Shown here: piece by piece, positions 52,015-61,230 of the stretch
Layout: each line of letters starts with the position of its first letter
Numbering within the stretch: position 1 is the first letter of the stretch
From: GCA-002727615 sp964442655
GTDB lineage: Bacteria > Pseudomonadota > Alphaproteobacteria > TMED109
Reading direction: 5' to 3'
NCBI GenBank assembly: GCA_964442655.1
Contig: CAYTZM010000001.1
Location: 62,001-126,000 of the forward strand
DNA: 64,000 nucleotides
Made by a program: the position numbers and the translations under genes
Notes under the pieces: model-generated
Told to the model about the DNA's origin: nothing
The model's input: the letters and a program-made list of their open reading frames with translations, nothing else
Database searches by the model: none

Positions 52015-53238
52015 TTAAACAGTTGTATCGAAGATATTAAAAGTTTCAAAGTTTTTTCTTAAAATCTTTTGGGAATTGGTTTTTAACCAACTTTCAATTA
52101 ATGTTGCATATACACTTCTAAAGTCAGTAGTATATTTTAAATTATCTCCTACATCTAATCCATTTATTAAATCGGGTATTTGTCCATAGTGTCCTCCCTT
52201 TACGGTATTTCCAATAATAAACATAGGTCCAGCAGCTCCATGGTCCGTCCCTAAGCTCGTATTTTCAGGAACTCTTCTGCCAAATTCGGTCATAACTAAG
52301 AGAACCACTTCTTTTTCTTTTCCTATTCTATGTAAATCGTTCATAAACCCTCTTATTGCATCTGATGTATATGTTAGTAATCTTTGATGTAGATTGTTTT
52401 GGTGAACATGGGTGTCAAATGCATTATCTCTGTATGATGTATAATATAATCTAGCTGGAATTTCAGCTTGGATAAGCGCTACAATTTTATCTAAATCTAA
52501 TGTAGCAATTCCGTAATCAACTTTCTTAGTGTATTTAGCCCATGCATTGCTAATCATGCCAGATGCTTCATTAGCACTTTTTGCAATTTCGTTAAGAAAT
52601 TTTTGTGAATTGTTTTGATAATTATTGTTTTCATTATTTTTATCGACTTTTAACATTTTCTTTACTGAATAGAATCCCTCTCTTTGAAATCTTTGAGGAT
52701 GATCAAATACAATTGGAACATGTTTTTTAGATCTTACTGCTAGTGATTGCGTTTTATCAATGTTGATTAAAAAGTTTTTATAAGATTCTGGGGCCATTTC
52801 ATCAGCAAGTCTTCCCACCCAACCGTATTCTTCACCACTATTTGGGGCTGCAGTATGCATATAGGCCATCGAAGTAAAATGAGAAAAAGAAGGGTCTTTA
52901 TAACCACATCCATGAATAATTGCCATTTGTCCTTCTTTATAAAGAGATTCTAATCCTACTATACCTGGGTTAAATCCAAAGTAGTCATCAATTTTAAGAA
53001 GATCCTTCTCTTTTATACCTATGTTAGGTCTGTACCGATAATATGCGTCATCTCCATAAGGTACTATAGTATTTAATCCATCATTTCCTCCGGAAAGTTC
53101 TAAAACAACCAAAATTTTATTATCTGTAAAATCATTAATGTGATGGTTTGAGAGGGCATGTTTAATTGGTATTAAGGAGCTTAGAGTTGCACCTGATAGA
53201 TATTTTACAAAGTTTCTTCTATTAATATTATTTTTCAT
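52015..53238 (-). CDS. DUF1501-family protein, Tat-exported
   Basis: 407 residues. The N-terminus INRRNFVKYLSGATLSSLIPI is a twin-arginine signal. VVLELSGGNDGLNTIVPYGDDAYYRYRPNIGI, AIIHGCGYKDPSFSHFTSMAYMHTA, VLLVMTEFGRRVPENTSLGTDHGAAGPMFIIG are the DUF1501 motifs, an alkaline-phosphatase/sulfatase-like fold with metal-type Asp and His residues. The physiological role is unknown. It follows the DUF1800 gene by 3 bases, the universal pairing of these families. Confidence 0.9.
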   Translation of the reverse strand: MKNNINRRNFVKYLSGATLSSLIPIKHALSNHHINDFTDNKILVVLELSGGNDGLNTIVPYGDDAYYRYRPNIGIKEKDLLKIDDYFGFNPGIVGLESLYKEGQMAIIHGCGYKDPSFSHFTSMAYMHTAAPNSGEEYGWVGRLADEMAPESYKNFLINIDKTQSLAVRSKKHVPIVFDHPQRFQREGFYSVKKMLKVDKNNENNNYQNNSQKFLNEIAKSANEASGMISNAWAKYTKKVDYGIATLDLDKIVALIQAEIPARLYYTSYRDNAFDTHVHQNNLHQRLLTYTSDAIRGFMNDLHRIGKEKEVVLLVMTEFGRRVPENTSLGTDHGAAGPMFIIGNTVKGGHYGQIPDLINGLDVGDNLKYTTDFRSVYATLIESWLKTNSQKILRKNFETFNIFDTTV

Positions 53239-53241
53239 ATT

Positions 53242-55077
53242 TTATCCTAGCTGATATTCTGGTTGACTCATTATTAAATGAACTATCATTCTAATAGGTT
53301 CTTCTAGATAACTTTCTGCTTCTTTTATTTTATTAGTTCCAAGGTTTGTGGTTAAAAATTCTATAAGCATATCTTTTTTTGATTGATTAATCTTTACCAC
53401 TAAAAATCTATTTAATAAATATTCTATTACTTCTTTTGAGTTTTTGGCTCCACTATTTATAATCATGTTCGTAAAACTTATCTTAATAGTGTCTCGTAAA
53501 ATAGGTTTTACTTTTGATACAGCTTCTTGCCATCCTTTATATGATGCATAACGTGTATTAAAATCTTCATCACGATCAGCCATCATATTGGATTCTGCCA
53601 TCATCATATTATTGCCCCCATTACTTGCTTTTGTTGCTGAAGTAATATCTGCACCTTTTCTAATAGAATCGTGCATAACTATTATTTTAGGGTCAGGGGA
53701 ATAGAAATCTTTAGCAATAAAGTCAATATCTGGATATAAAACACTTCGTGCAAAATTTCCTCTTTCCATAAGTAGAGCTGGAGTTATCCAACTCCTACCT
53801 CCGGCCCAACCAGCGACTGTTGGAGGCCAAAATAGTGTTTGTCCCATAGCTGAAGTTGATTGGTTAAAATCAGGTATTCCCGGCGTGTTAACTGCCCCCA
53901 ATTTTATATAAGTAGAAATTACTAATTCTATTGGGGATTTTATATGAGAACCCATATTTTCATTAGTATAAAAATCTTTAGACATGAAAATTAATTTTAA
54001 TAATGGTTTAAATTCATAATTATGAGATCTAAAATATTTAGCATATTTTTCTATTATAATTTCGTTAACATTCTCATTGACAAATTCTTTATAAATTTTT
54101 CTTACTATAAATTCAGACGCAGTTTTCTGTTCTAATAAAATGTTTATTACTTCTTCTCCTGAAAAGTTTCCAGTACGAGATAGTATTGTTTTTCTTCCAT
54201 TGTCATGTTTTTCTTTATTAACAATAAATGTTAAATCGTCAGAGTTCCAACCAGTAAAAGCTCTTGCTGCTTCTCTTATATCTTTTTCTTCATAATTTCC
54301 TTCACCTAATGTAAACAATTCCATAATTTCTCTTGCAAAATTTTCGTTAGGGGCTCCTTTAATATTTTGTCCTGCATCTAAAAAATACAACATAGCGGGA
54401 TCTTTTGCTATGGCAACAAGTAGTTTCCTAAAATTTCCAGTTGCATGTTTTCTAAAAGTTTTGTTTTGTAAAAGAAGTTTTCTATAATCTCTTATTTTTG
54501 CTTCACTATTAGCAAAATGGTTATGCCAAAATAATGTCATTTTTTCTTCTAATGGTCTTGGAGAAACTAACATTTTATTAGACCACCAGTAAGCAATTCT
54601 TTGGGTTTCTAGTCTGCTAGCTCTTAACCAATAAAAAAACTTATTAACTATAGGTTGTAATCTTCTATTTCCCGATTTTTTAATCTTTATACCAAGCGCT
54701 TCGCCTTTTTCTCTAGCTAATTTTGTTGTAGCAGGTCTGCTAGGTGGAAAATTAATTAATCCAGGATCATGGATTCCTGATTCATCAAATTTTGGCATAT
54801 GATCTGTATTAATATTTTCATAATATATGAGGTAATTGGTAGCTTTGTCAGGGCCCATTAAATAAATTTTTTTAATATATTCTGGCGTTCCTCCAAATCC
54901 AGTTCTTTCTATCAAATGTGCCGCGGTTTGCATTGTCCATTCTTTAGGTAAGATAGAATCTATATTTCCTTTCCAGGAAGAGTTATTAGCAAAACTTTTA
55001 ATTGAAAATACTAATAATAAAAATATTATTATTAGTACGCTATAAATTTTATTTAAAAAAAATATATTATTTTTCAT
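53242..55077 (-). CDS. DUF1800-family protein, exported
   Basis: 611 residues with a signal peptide (VLIIIFLLLVFSIKSFA). AAHLIERTGFGGTPEYIKKI, RLQPIVNKFFYWLRASRLETQRIAYWWSNKMLVSPRPLEEKMTLFWHNHFA, NENFAREIMELFTLGEGNYEEKDIREAARAFTGW and LFWPPTVAGWAGGRSWITP are DUF1800 hallmarks. Function unknown. It starts the two-gene unit; a candidate FNR-type box lies about 90 bases upstream in the divergent gap. Confidence 0.9.
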   Translation of the reverse strand: MKNNIFFLNKIYSVLIIIFLLLVFSIKSFANNSSWKGNIDSILPKEWTMQTAAHLIERTGFGGTPEYIKKIYLMGPDKATNYLIYYENINTDHMPKFDESGIHDPGLINFPPSRPATTKLAREKGEALGIKIKKSGNRRLQPIVNKFFYWLRASRLETQRIAYWWSNKMLVSPRPLEEKMTLFWHNHFANSEAKIRDYRKLLLQNKTFRKHATGNFRKLLVAIAKDPAMLYFLDAGQNIKGAPNENFAREIMELFTLGEGNYEEKDIREAARAFTGWNSDDLTFIVNKEKHDNGRKTILSRTGNFSGEEVINILLEQKTASEFIVRKIYKEFVNENVNEIIIEKYAKYFRSHNYEFKPLLKLIFMSKDFYTNENMGSHIKSPIELVISTYIKLGAVNTPGIPDFNQSTSAMGQTLFWPPTVAGWAGGRSWITPALLMERGNFARSVLYPDIDFIAKDFYSPDPKIIVMHDSIRKGADITSATKASNGGNNMMMAESNMMADRDEDFNTRYASYKGWQEAVSKVKPILRDTIKISFTNMIINSGAKNSKEVIEYLLNRFLVVKINQSKKDMLIEFLTTNLGTNKIKEAESYLEEPIRMIVHLIMSQPEYQLG

Positions 55078-55159
55078 TTTAGTTCCAAGACTTTATCTAG
55101 ATAATAATATATCATAATTTTTTAATTTTAAAATAAATTATGTGATGAAAAAGTGAAAT

Positions 55160-55173
55160 TTGATATAAATCAA
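55160..55173. promoter_or_regulatory. Candidate FNR/FixK/Dnr-type box
   Basis: TTGATATAAATCAA matches TTGAT-N4-ATCAA exactly and is flanked T and A (55159-55174). It lies in the 125-base gap between the divergent DUF1800 and MFS genes. A TATAAT at 55180-55185 would make it overlap the MFS promoter (repression), while it is well spaced to activate a minus-strand promoter with a -10 near 55133-55140. Chance matches are possible in AT-rich DNA. Confidence 0.45.
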
Positions 55174-55202
55174 AAAAAGTATAATTTAGGTTATAAGTTT
55201 AA

Positions 55203-56447
55203 ATGGCTAAAAATAGTTTAAAATTTATTTTTATAATGTTTGTGTTGTGTTTAGGTTATACAATTAGCCAATTTTTACGAACTTCTGTTGGGGTTTTATC
55301 TCCAAATTTGATGATAGATTTTAGTATTTCTCCTGAAAAAATGGGTTTGTTAGGAGGAATATTTTTCTTATCATTTGCTTTGTTTCAAATTCCAGCTGGT
55401 ATGTTGATTGACAAGTATGGTCCTAGACGAATAATGATCATAATTATTACTTTTGCTGTTATTGGATCAATAATATTTGCCTTATCTAATTCTTATACAA
55501 GTTTAATGATAGGACGTATTTTTATGGGATTAGGTTGTTCTATATGTCTAATGGGCTCTTTGGTAATAATTACACGGTGGGCTTCAAAAGATGATTTTTC
55601 AAAGTTAGCAGGAACAATTCTTGCAATTGGAGGTCTTGGAGGTTTATTGGCTACTACTCCTTTATCATATGTTTCTGATTTATATGGATGGAGACTTTCA
55701 TTTTGGAGCGCATCAGTTTGTACGTTTATGGTAATGATATTATATTATCTAATATTAAAGGATAATCCTAAAGAAAAAATCAATTCTACAAAAATACCAC
55801 ATTTGAATAATTCTACATATAATATTTTAGTTATTTTCAAAGAAAGAAATTTTAAGTTTATGATCCCTATGTCATTAATGAGTTATTCTTCTCTTGTAGT
55901 AGTTTTGGGGTTATGGGGAGCTCCATATTTGAAAGATTTTCACGAATTAGAATTAATTGAAAGAGGACAAATATTAATGTTCATGGCAATAAGTTGGAAT
56001 ATTGGGTCTTTTGTTTTTGGTAGGTTAAGATCATTTTTAGGAGGATATAAAAATGTAGTAATATTTGGAGCTGTAGGAGTAATAATATTATTATTAATAC
56101 TAGCTTTTACTCCTGTTTTATCAAAATTTTTTTTGTATTTATTATTTTGTACTTTAGGTTTTTTTGGTGCTTTTAGTGTGGCATTAATCTCTCATTATCA
56201 AGTTTTATTTGATAATGAATATATGGGAAGAGCTCTTTCAACTGCTAATTTTTTCAATTTTGGAGGTGTCTTTTTAATCCAATGGCTTACTGGAAAGATT
56301 ATATATTTTATGGGTGGAGATAAAAGTGGAGCACCAAGAGAAGCTTATTCTTGTGCTTTTATATTTGTAGCAGTATTATTATTGATTTCATTATTAATAT
56401 ATTTATTTTCGGAAGAGAATAAATTAAGCAATAAAAAAAATGATTAA
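55203..56447 (+). CDS. MFS transporter
   Basis: 414 residues, about 12 hydrophobic helices. Motif A is GMLIDKYGPRRIM; RIFMGLGCSICLMGSLVIITRWASKDDFSKLAGTILAIGGLGGLLATTPL and DLYGWRLSFW are typical. It may import a carboxylate or sugar-related compound; the following alcohol dehydrogenase and class II aldolase genes suggest catabolic use of its substrate. No ribosome site of note precedes ATG 55203. Confidence 0.85.
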   Translation: MAKNSLKFIFIMFVLCLGYTISQFLRTSVGVLSPNLMIDFSISPEKMGLLGGIFFLSFALFQIPAGMLIDKYGPRRIMIIIITFAVIGSIIFALSNSYTSLMIGRIFMGLGCSICLMGSLVIITRWASKDDFSKLAGTILAIGGLGGLLATTPLSYVSDLYGWRLSFWSASVCTFMVMILYYLILKDNPKEKINSTKIPHLNNSTYNILVIFKERNFKFMIPMSLMSYSSLVVVLGLWGAPYLKDFHELELIERGQILMFMAISWNIGSFVFGRLRSFLGGYKNVVIFGAVGVIILLLILAFTPVLSKFFLYLLFCTLGFFGAFSVALISHYQVLFDNEYMGRALSTANFFNFGGVFLIQWLTGKIIYFMGGDKSGAPREAYSCAFIFVAVLLLISLLIYLFSEENKLSNKKND

Positions 56448-56505
56448 TGATATTTGATTTTATGTAATCAAAATTATAAACTTTTAATTTTTGGAGGAAT
56501 ATTAA

Positions 56506-57645
56506 ATGAGCAATACTATTAAGTGTAGAGCTGCTGTTTTGCATGCAATGTCAGAACCAAGACCTTTTGCTGATAGTAAACCAGTAAAAGTTGAAGAAGT
56601 AGAACTAGATCCTCCAGGATTTGATGAGGTTTTGGTTAAAGTTTCTGCTGCCGGATTATGTCACTCTGATTTGTCTGTTGTAAATGGTAATAGGCCAAGG
56701 GTGATGCCAATGGTGCTAGGACATGAAGGTTCAGGAATTATTGAAAAATTAGGTGAAGGAGTAAATAATTTTAAAGTTGGAGATCATGTAGTGTTTGTTT
56801 TTGTTCCTTCATGTGGAAATTGTATTCCTTGTAAGGAGGGTAGACCCGCTTTATGTGGTCCTGCTTTAGTCGCAGGAGGAGCAGGCACATTATTATCTGG
56901 AGATAAAAAAATAAAATTAAATGGTAAATTTATAAATCATCAAGTTGGAGTATCTTGTTTTGCTGAATATTCGGTAGTTTCATCAAAATCTATAGTTAAA
57001 GTTGATAAAAGTCTTCCTTTAGATGAGGCAGCACTGTTTGGGTGTGCTGTGATTACAGGAGCAGGAGCAGTTTTTAACACGGCTAATATTAGAGTAGGTT
57101 CTACAGTTGCTGTAATTGGATTAGGAGGTACGGGTTTAGCTGCGTTGATGGGAGCTAAGGCAGCAGGAGCTTCTAAAATAATAGGTATAGATTTGCTACA
57201 AGATAAATTAGATTTAGCAAAACAATTGGGAGCACATGAAGTATTTAAAGCTGATGATCCAAAAATTATTGAAAAAATTAAAAGTTATATTGGAACTGGA
57301 GTACATTATAGTTTTGAATGTGTTGGATCAGAAAAAGCTATGGAACTTGCTTATAAAGTTTTGAGAAGAGGGGGGACAGCTGTTTCATCAGGTTTGTCTC
57401 ATCCAGATAAAAAGTTTTCAATTCAACATGTTGATTTAGTAGCTGGAGAAAAATCTTTAAAAGGTTCCTTTTTAGGGAGCTGTGTGCCTGATAGAGATAT
57501 CCCTGCTTATATAGATTTATATAGATCAGGTAATTTACCTGTAGACAGGTTAATGAGTGATCATATTTCTCTTGATCAAGTAAATGAAGGGTTTGATAAA
57601 TTATCAGATGGTTCTACAGTAAGACAAATAATTATGTTTGATTAG
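56506..57645 (+). CDS. Zinc-dependent alcohol dehydrogenase (MDR, class III-like)
   Basis: 379 residues. Catalytic Zn ligands are in AAGLCHSDLS and GHEGSGIIEKLGEGV; the structural Zn loop is CGNCIPCKEGRPALC; the NAD site is VAVIGLGGTGLAALMGAKAAGASKIIGID. It oxidises a primary or secondary alcohol, or a glutathione adduct in class III relatives. A GGAGGAAT site precedes the ATG. Five bases separate it from the class II aldolase gene. Confidence 0.9.
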   Translation: MSNTIKCRAAVLHAMSEPRPFADSKPVKVEEVELDPPGFDEVLVKVSAAGLCHSDLSVVNGNRPRVMPMVLGHEGSGIIEKLGEGVNNFKVGDHVVFVFVPSCGNCIPCKEGRPALCGPALVAGGAGTLLSGDKKIKLNGKFINHQVGVSCFAEYSVVSSKSIVKVDKSLPLDEAALFGCAVITGAGAVFNTANIRVGSTVAVIGLGGTGLAALMGAKAAGASKIIGIDLLQDKLDLAKQLGAHEVFKADDPKIIEKIKSYIGTGVHYSFECVGSEKAMELAYKVLRRGGTAVSSGLSHPDKKFSIQHVDLVAGEKSLKGSFLGSCVPDRDIPAYIDLYRSGNLPVDRLMSDHISLDQVNEGFDKLSDGSTVRQIIMFD

Positions 57646-57650
57646 ATATT

Positions 57651-58394
57651 ATGGATGGTGTTGAGTTAAATATTAGACAAGATCTTGCTGCTGCATATCG
57701 TTTGGCGGATTATTTTGGTTTTTCTGAAGGAATAGATAACCATTTTTCTGTGTCGTTACCAAATGATGACAATAAATACTTATTAATTCCTTATGGTTTA
57801 CATTGGTCAGAAGTAACCGCATCTTCATTAATTATTGTTGATGAAAATGGAAAAAAAGTTTCAGGAGATGGTTATGCAGAACCTACAGCTTTTTTAATAC
57901 ATGGAGCCATTCATAATTCGAGTAAAAAAAATAAATGTGTAATGCATACTCATATGCAATCAGCATTAGCAATAACAATGCATGAAGAAGGAAGATTATT
58001 AATGGCAGATCAGAATGCATGTAGATTTTACGATGATATATATTACATGGATGATTATGAAGGACTAGTTTTAGATAAAGAAACCGCAAAACCGATTGGA
58101 GATGCAAGTAAAAATCATGATATAATTTTTTTAGCTAATCATGGGATTATTGTTACTGGAGAAACGATATATCAAGCTTGGGAATCTTTGTATTATTTAG
58201 AAAGGGCATGTAAAGCGCAAAATTTAGCTATGTCATCTGGAAAAAAGTTGAAAATTATAAATGGGCAAATTGCTAAAAAAGTCTCGATGCAAATAAAAGA
58301 AGAAGCAAATTCAGAATCAGCTTATGCTTTTAAACATTTTGAAGCGTTAAAAAGAAAGCTTATAAGAAATGGTAATCAAGATTATTTAACTTAA
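57651..58394 (+). CDS. Class II aldolase/adducin-family protein
   Basis: 247 residues. Zn-binding histidines are in VMHTHMQSALA and ANHGIIVTG; the N-terminus has LAAAYRLADYFGFSEGIDNHFSV, and SEVTASSLIIVDENGKKVSGDGYAEPTAFLIHGAIH fits the phosphate-site region. Many members without a classical sugar role act on hydroxyacids or as decarboxylases. It is coupled to the dehydrogenase upstream. Its stop overlaps the convergent DUF4389 gene by 4 bases. Confidence 0.87.
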   Translation: MDGVELNIRQDLAAAYRLADYFGFSEGIDNHFSVSLPNDDNKYLLIPYGLHWSEVTASSLIIVDENGKKVSGDGYAEPTAFLIHGAIHNSSKKNKCVMHTHMQSALAITMHEEGRLLMADQNACRFYDDIYYMDDYEGLVLDKETAKPIGDASKNHDIIFLANHGIIVTGETIYQAWESLYYLERACKAQNLAMSSGKKLKIINGQIAKKVSMQIKEEANSESAYAFKHFEALKRKLIRNGNQDYLT

Positions 58395-58717
58395 TTAGAC
58401 TTTTTTGCCTTAGTTTTTTTCACATTTTTATTGTTTGGAGGAAGTGATGAAAATGGAAAAGGTTTTTGATCACTTTTGTAAGAAATATAATCAAATATTT
58501 GCATAAAATAAGCTATTATTTTTGATGATAAACTTACCAACCTAGAATTTGGTATTCCTTCTATTAAATGAAATCCAAACTGAATTACAGATAATGCTAA
58601 TAATGGCCATATTAAAATGTATAGTATAATTCCAAATGCTAGCATATAAGGTAAACGGATAAGCGCAGGGTTGTAATTAGGCTTATTAAGAGAAAAAATT
58701 TTATTTTTATTGATCAT
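58391..58717 (-). CDS. DUF4389-family membrane protein
   Basis: 108 residues. Two hydrophobic helices (RLPYMLAFGIILYILIWPLLALSVIQFGFHLIEG) are followed by RLVSLSSKIIAYFMQIFDYISYKSDQKPFPFSSLPP, the DUF4389 pattern, and a lysine-rich tail. Function unknown. It is a lone minus-strand gene, divergent from the GMC unit. Confidence 0.8.
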   Translation of the reverse strand: MINKNKIFSLNKPNYNPALIRLPYMLAFGIILYILIWPLLALSVIQFGFHLIEGIPNSRLVSLSSKIIAYFMQIFDYISYKSDQKPFPFSSLPPNNKNVKKTKAKKSN

Positions 58718-58847
58718 TATATTATTCCTTAAATTTAATATATGACATAGTATCTTTAGAGGTCAAATAACAATGAATATAAAATTATAAAAAATATATA
58801 AATTACTTGTTCTATTGATTAAATTATGTAAGCATAATTTTGTATGG

Positions 58848-58970
58848 TTTCTTGGGAGGAAATTATTGCATGTTCTTTGTTCGATTTACTTAGGCAAGCT
58901 TATTAATATATGCATATTAGTCTTCCTAAGAAATGGTTTATTTGTGAAGTTAATATAATTTCTTGGGAGG
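58848..58970 (+). promoter_or_regulatory. Duplicated leader with small upstream ORF before the GMC unit
   Basis: The 12-mer TTTCTTGGGAGG occurs at 58848-58859 and again at 58959-58970, where it is the ribosome site for the gene at 58980. The first copy stands 10 bases before an ATG (58870) that opens a 7-codon frame, MFFVRFT, stop 58891-58893. CTTAGG (58889) and CCTAAG (58925) could then pair. A leader-peptide control region or a partial tandem duplication is possible. Confidence 0.4.
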
Positions 58971-58979
58971 TAAAATACT

Positions 58980-59525
58980 ATGATTAATACTAAGGTTAGT
59001 AGAAGGACTTTTATACAAGGTTCTGCAACTGCTGGTGTTGTTGCTTCTGGAGGAGGAGCAATTCTGGCTAATACAGAGGAAGCTTGGGCTTTAACTACAG
59101 AGGTTTTATCTGGAGATACTGCACTTTCTTTGTTAATTATGGCAAGACATCTTTATCCTCACGACTTTTTAGGTGATCAATACTATGCTGAAGTTGTGGT
59201 GAATTTAGATGAGCAAGCCAAATCAGATTCTTCCTTAGCTGAAAAGTTGGAAAATGGAGTTAAAGATTTAGGTCAAATTATTGAAGCAGATCGTACTTAT
59301 AATGTTGCATTTAAAGATCAATCATCAGGGTTACAACTTCAAAACCTAAAAAGAATTGATGGAAGTGATTTTTTTGAAACTGTTAGAGGAGCTACAATGG
59401 GCGGCCTTTATGGGAATCCAAGAGTAGCAGCGTTTTTTGGATGGGAAGGTTCTTCTGTTGAACATGGCGGATACATCAATCGTGGATTTGATGATATTGG
59501 CTGGCTACCTAAGGGAGGAAGATAA
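58980..59525 (+). CDS. Gluconate 2-dehydrogenase subunit 3-family protein, Tat signal
   Basis: 181 residues. SRRTFIQGSATAGVVASGGGAILA is a twin-arginine signal; DTALSLLIMARHLYPHDFLGDQYYAEVV and GATMGGLYGNPRVAAFFGWEGSSVEHGGYINRGFDDIGWLP match the subunit 3 family. This small subunit carries the Tat signal and takes the cofactor-loaded GMC subunit across the membrane. It overlaps the GMC gene by one base. Codons look less AT-biased than in neighbours, suggesting high expression. Confidence 0.9.
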   Translation: MINTKVSRRTFIQGSATAGVVASGGGAILANTEEAWALTTEVLSGDTALSLLIMARHLYPHDFLGDQYYAEVVVNLDEQAKSDSSLAEKLENGVKDLGQIIEADRTYNVAFKDQSSGLQLQNLKRIDGSDFFETVRGATMGGLYGNPRVAAFFGWEGSSVEHGGYINRGFDDIGWLPKGGR

Positions 59526-61105
59526 TGGCTAAAACTTTTGATAAAAATGATGACTCAGTAGTAGTTATTATTGGATCTGGTGCTGGCGGAGGAGTACTAG
59601 GCAATGAATTAGCACAAAAAGGTGTTAATGTTGTGTGTCTAGAAGCTGGACCAAGATTTACTTTAGATGATATTGAGAATGACTGGAATACGATGTTTGG
59701 TAGACTCAGTTGGCTTGATCCTCGAAAAGGTACTGGTGATCTAGTAGCAGGCTTGCCTCTTTGGGTGTGCAAAACTGTTGGTGGAACAACTGTTCACTGG
59801 GCTGGAGCAAGCTTACGTTTCATGGAGCATGAGTTTAAAATAAAATCTGCCTATGGAAACATAGAAGGTGCGAACTTATTAGATTGGCCCCTTGATTTAA
59901 ATGAAATGGAACGTTTTTATTCCATGGCTGAAGATAAAATGGGTACAACTGGTACACATGGAATTCCAAGGTTACCAGGAAATAATAACTTCCAAGTTAT
60001 GGAATATGGAGCTAAAGCTTTAGGTTATCAAGATGTTCATACTGGTAATATGTCAATTAATTCTCAGCCTAGAGATGGTCGCCCTGGATGTCACCAAATA
60101 GGTTTCTGTATGGCTGGATGTGCTATAGGTGCAAAATGGTCAGTATTGTATACTGAGATTCCTAAGGCTGAAGCGACTGGTCGTTATGAAATAAGACCTG
60201 AATCTATGGTTCTTAAAATTAACCATAATAAAGAAGGTAAAGCTACCGGAGTAGTTTATGTAGATAAAGATGGAAATACTCATGAGCAGAAAGCTAGAGT
60301 AGTTGCTATTGCAGGTAATGCAGTAGAAACCCCAAGGCTTCTTCTTAATTCTGAATCTAGCATGTTTTCCGATGGAATGGCTAATTCTTCAGGACAAGTG
60401 GGTCAAAACTTTATGAGACATATGACTGGCACGGTTTATGGAACTATGCCTGGTGCAGTTCATTGGGATCGTGGAACTCAAATGGCTGGTATTGTTATGG
60501 ATGAGGTTAAGAATGATCCTAATCGTGGCTTTGTTGGAGGATATTATATGCAAACTTTACCAGGGTTTGGCCTTGGATGGTATGCAGGTAATGTTGGCGG
60601 TATGTCTGCTGATGCTCCTGGCAAATGGGGAAGAAATTATACTAGAGATGTCGTAGAAAATTATAAAAATATGGCAGGTATGTGGCTAGTTGGTGAAGAT
60701 ATGCCTCAAGAGAAAAATGGGGTAACTCTTCATGGATCTGAAAAGGATTCATATGGACTTCCAGTGCCAGTAGTTAATTTCGAAGATCATGCTAATGACG
60801 TAGCTATGAGAAATCATGCCTACAAAGCAGGTAGTGCAGTATATCAAGCAGGTGGTTCTAAGAAGCAATATCAATTATCTCCATTCCCAAGTACTCATAA
60901 TATGGGAACTTGTAGAATGAGTGAGAAACCACGTGACGGAGTATGTAACTCAACAGGTGCTACTCATGATGTTCCTAATGTGTTTATATCTGATGGAAGT
61001 CAGTTTACTACTGGAGCTGCATGTAACCCAACATTAACAATAGTATCGTTAGCTATTCGTCAAGCTGAAAATATGGCTAAGATGTTGAGTCAAAATACTA
61101 TTTAA
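59525..61105 (+). CDS. GMC-family FAD oxidoreductase (membrane-type alcohol/sugar-acid dehydrogenase)
   Basis: 526 residues. FAD site VVIIGSGAGGGVLGNELAQKGVNVVCLEAG, VGGTTVHWAGASLRFMEHEF, the cysteine-rich GRPGCHQIGFCMAGCAIGAKWS, VETPRLLLNSES, catalytic His in STHNMGTCRMSE and the terminal NPTLTIVSLAIRQAE. It has no signal of its own and is probably exported with subunit 3. Related enzymes oxidise gluconate, sorbitol, alcohols or similar compounds in the periplasm and feed a cytochrome c; no cytochrome subunit is encoded next to it. Substrate not determinable. Ends at a strong terminator. Confidence 0.92.
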   Translation: MAKTFDKNDDSVVVIIGSGAGGGVLGNELAQKGVNVVCLEAGPRFTLDDIENDWNTMFGRLSWLDPRKGTGDLVAGLPLWVCKTVGGTTVHWAGASLRFMEHEFKIKSAYGNIEGANLLDWPLDLNEMERFYSMAEDKMGTTGTHGIPRLPGNNNFQVMEYGAKALGYQDVHTGNMSINSQPRDGRPGCHQIGFCMAGCAIGAKWSVLYTEIPKAEATGRYEIRPESMVLKINHNKEGKATGVVYVDKDGNTHEQKARVVAIAGNAVETPRLLLNSESSMFSDGMANSSGQVGQNFMRHMTGTVYGTMPGAVHWDRGTQMAGIVMDEVKNDPNRGFVGGYYMQTLPGFGLGWYAGNVGGMSADAPGKWGRNYTRDVVENYKNMAGMWLVGEDMPQEKNGVTLHGSEKDSYGLPVPVVNFEDHANDVAMRNHAYKAGSAVYQAGGSKKQYQLSPFPSTHNMGTCRMSEKPRDGVCNSTGATHDVPNVFISDGSQFTTGAACNPTLTIVSLAIRQAENMAKMLSQNTI

Positions 61106-61129
61106 ATTTTATTTAAATAGCTGAGAACT

Positions 61130-61160
61130 AAGGACGTTACTTAATAGTAGCGTCCTTTTT
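61130..61160 (+). terminator. Rho-independent terminator after the GMC gene
   Basis: Arms AAGGACGTTACT (61130-61141) and AGTAGCGTCCTT (61146-61157) pair over 12 bases with one G-T wobble around a TAAT loop, followed by a T-run. It starts 25 bases after the GMC stop and closes the two-gene unit. Confidence 0.92.
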
Positions 61161-61230
61161 TATATTATTTTTTGATATAAATCTTTTTTAATATAGAATA
61201 TAATTCAATATTTTATTAGGAATTAAGAAT

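Noticed and set aside
61160..61230. Sigma-70 promoter for the AsmA gene (TTGATA at 61172, TATAAT at 61199)
   Set aside because: The spacer would be 21 bases, too long for a convincing promoter.
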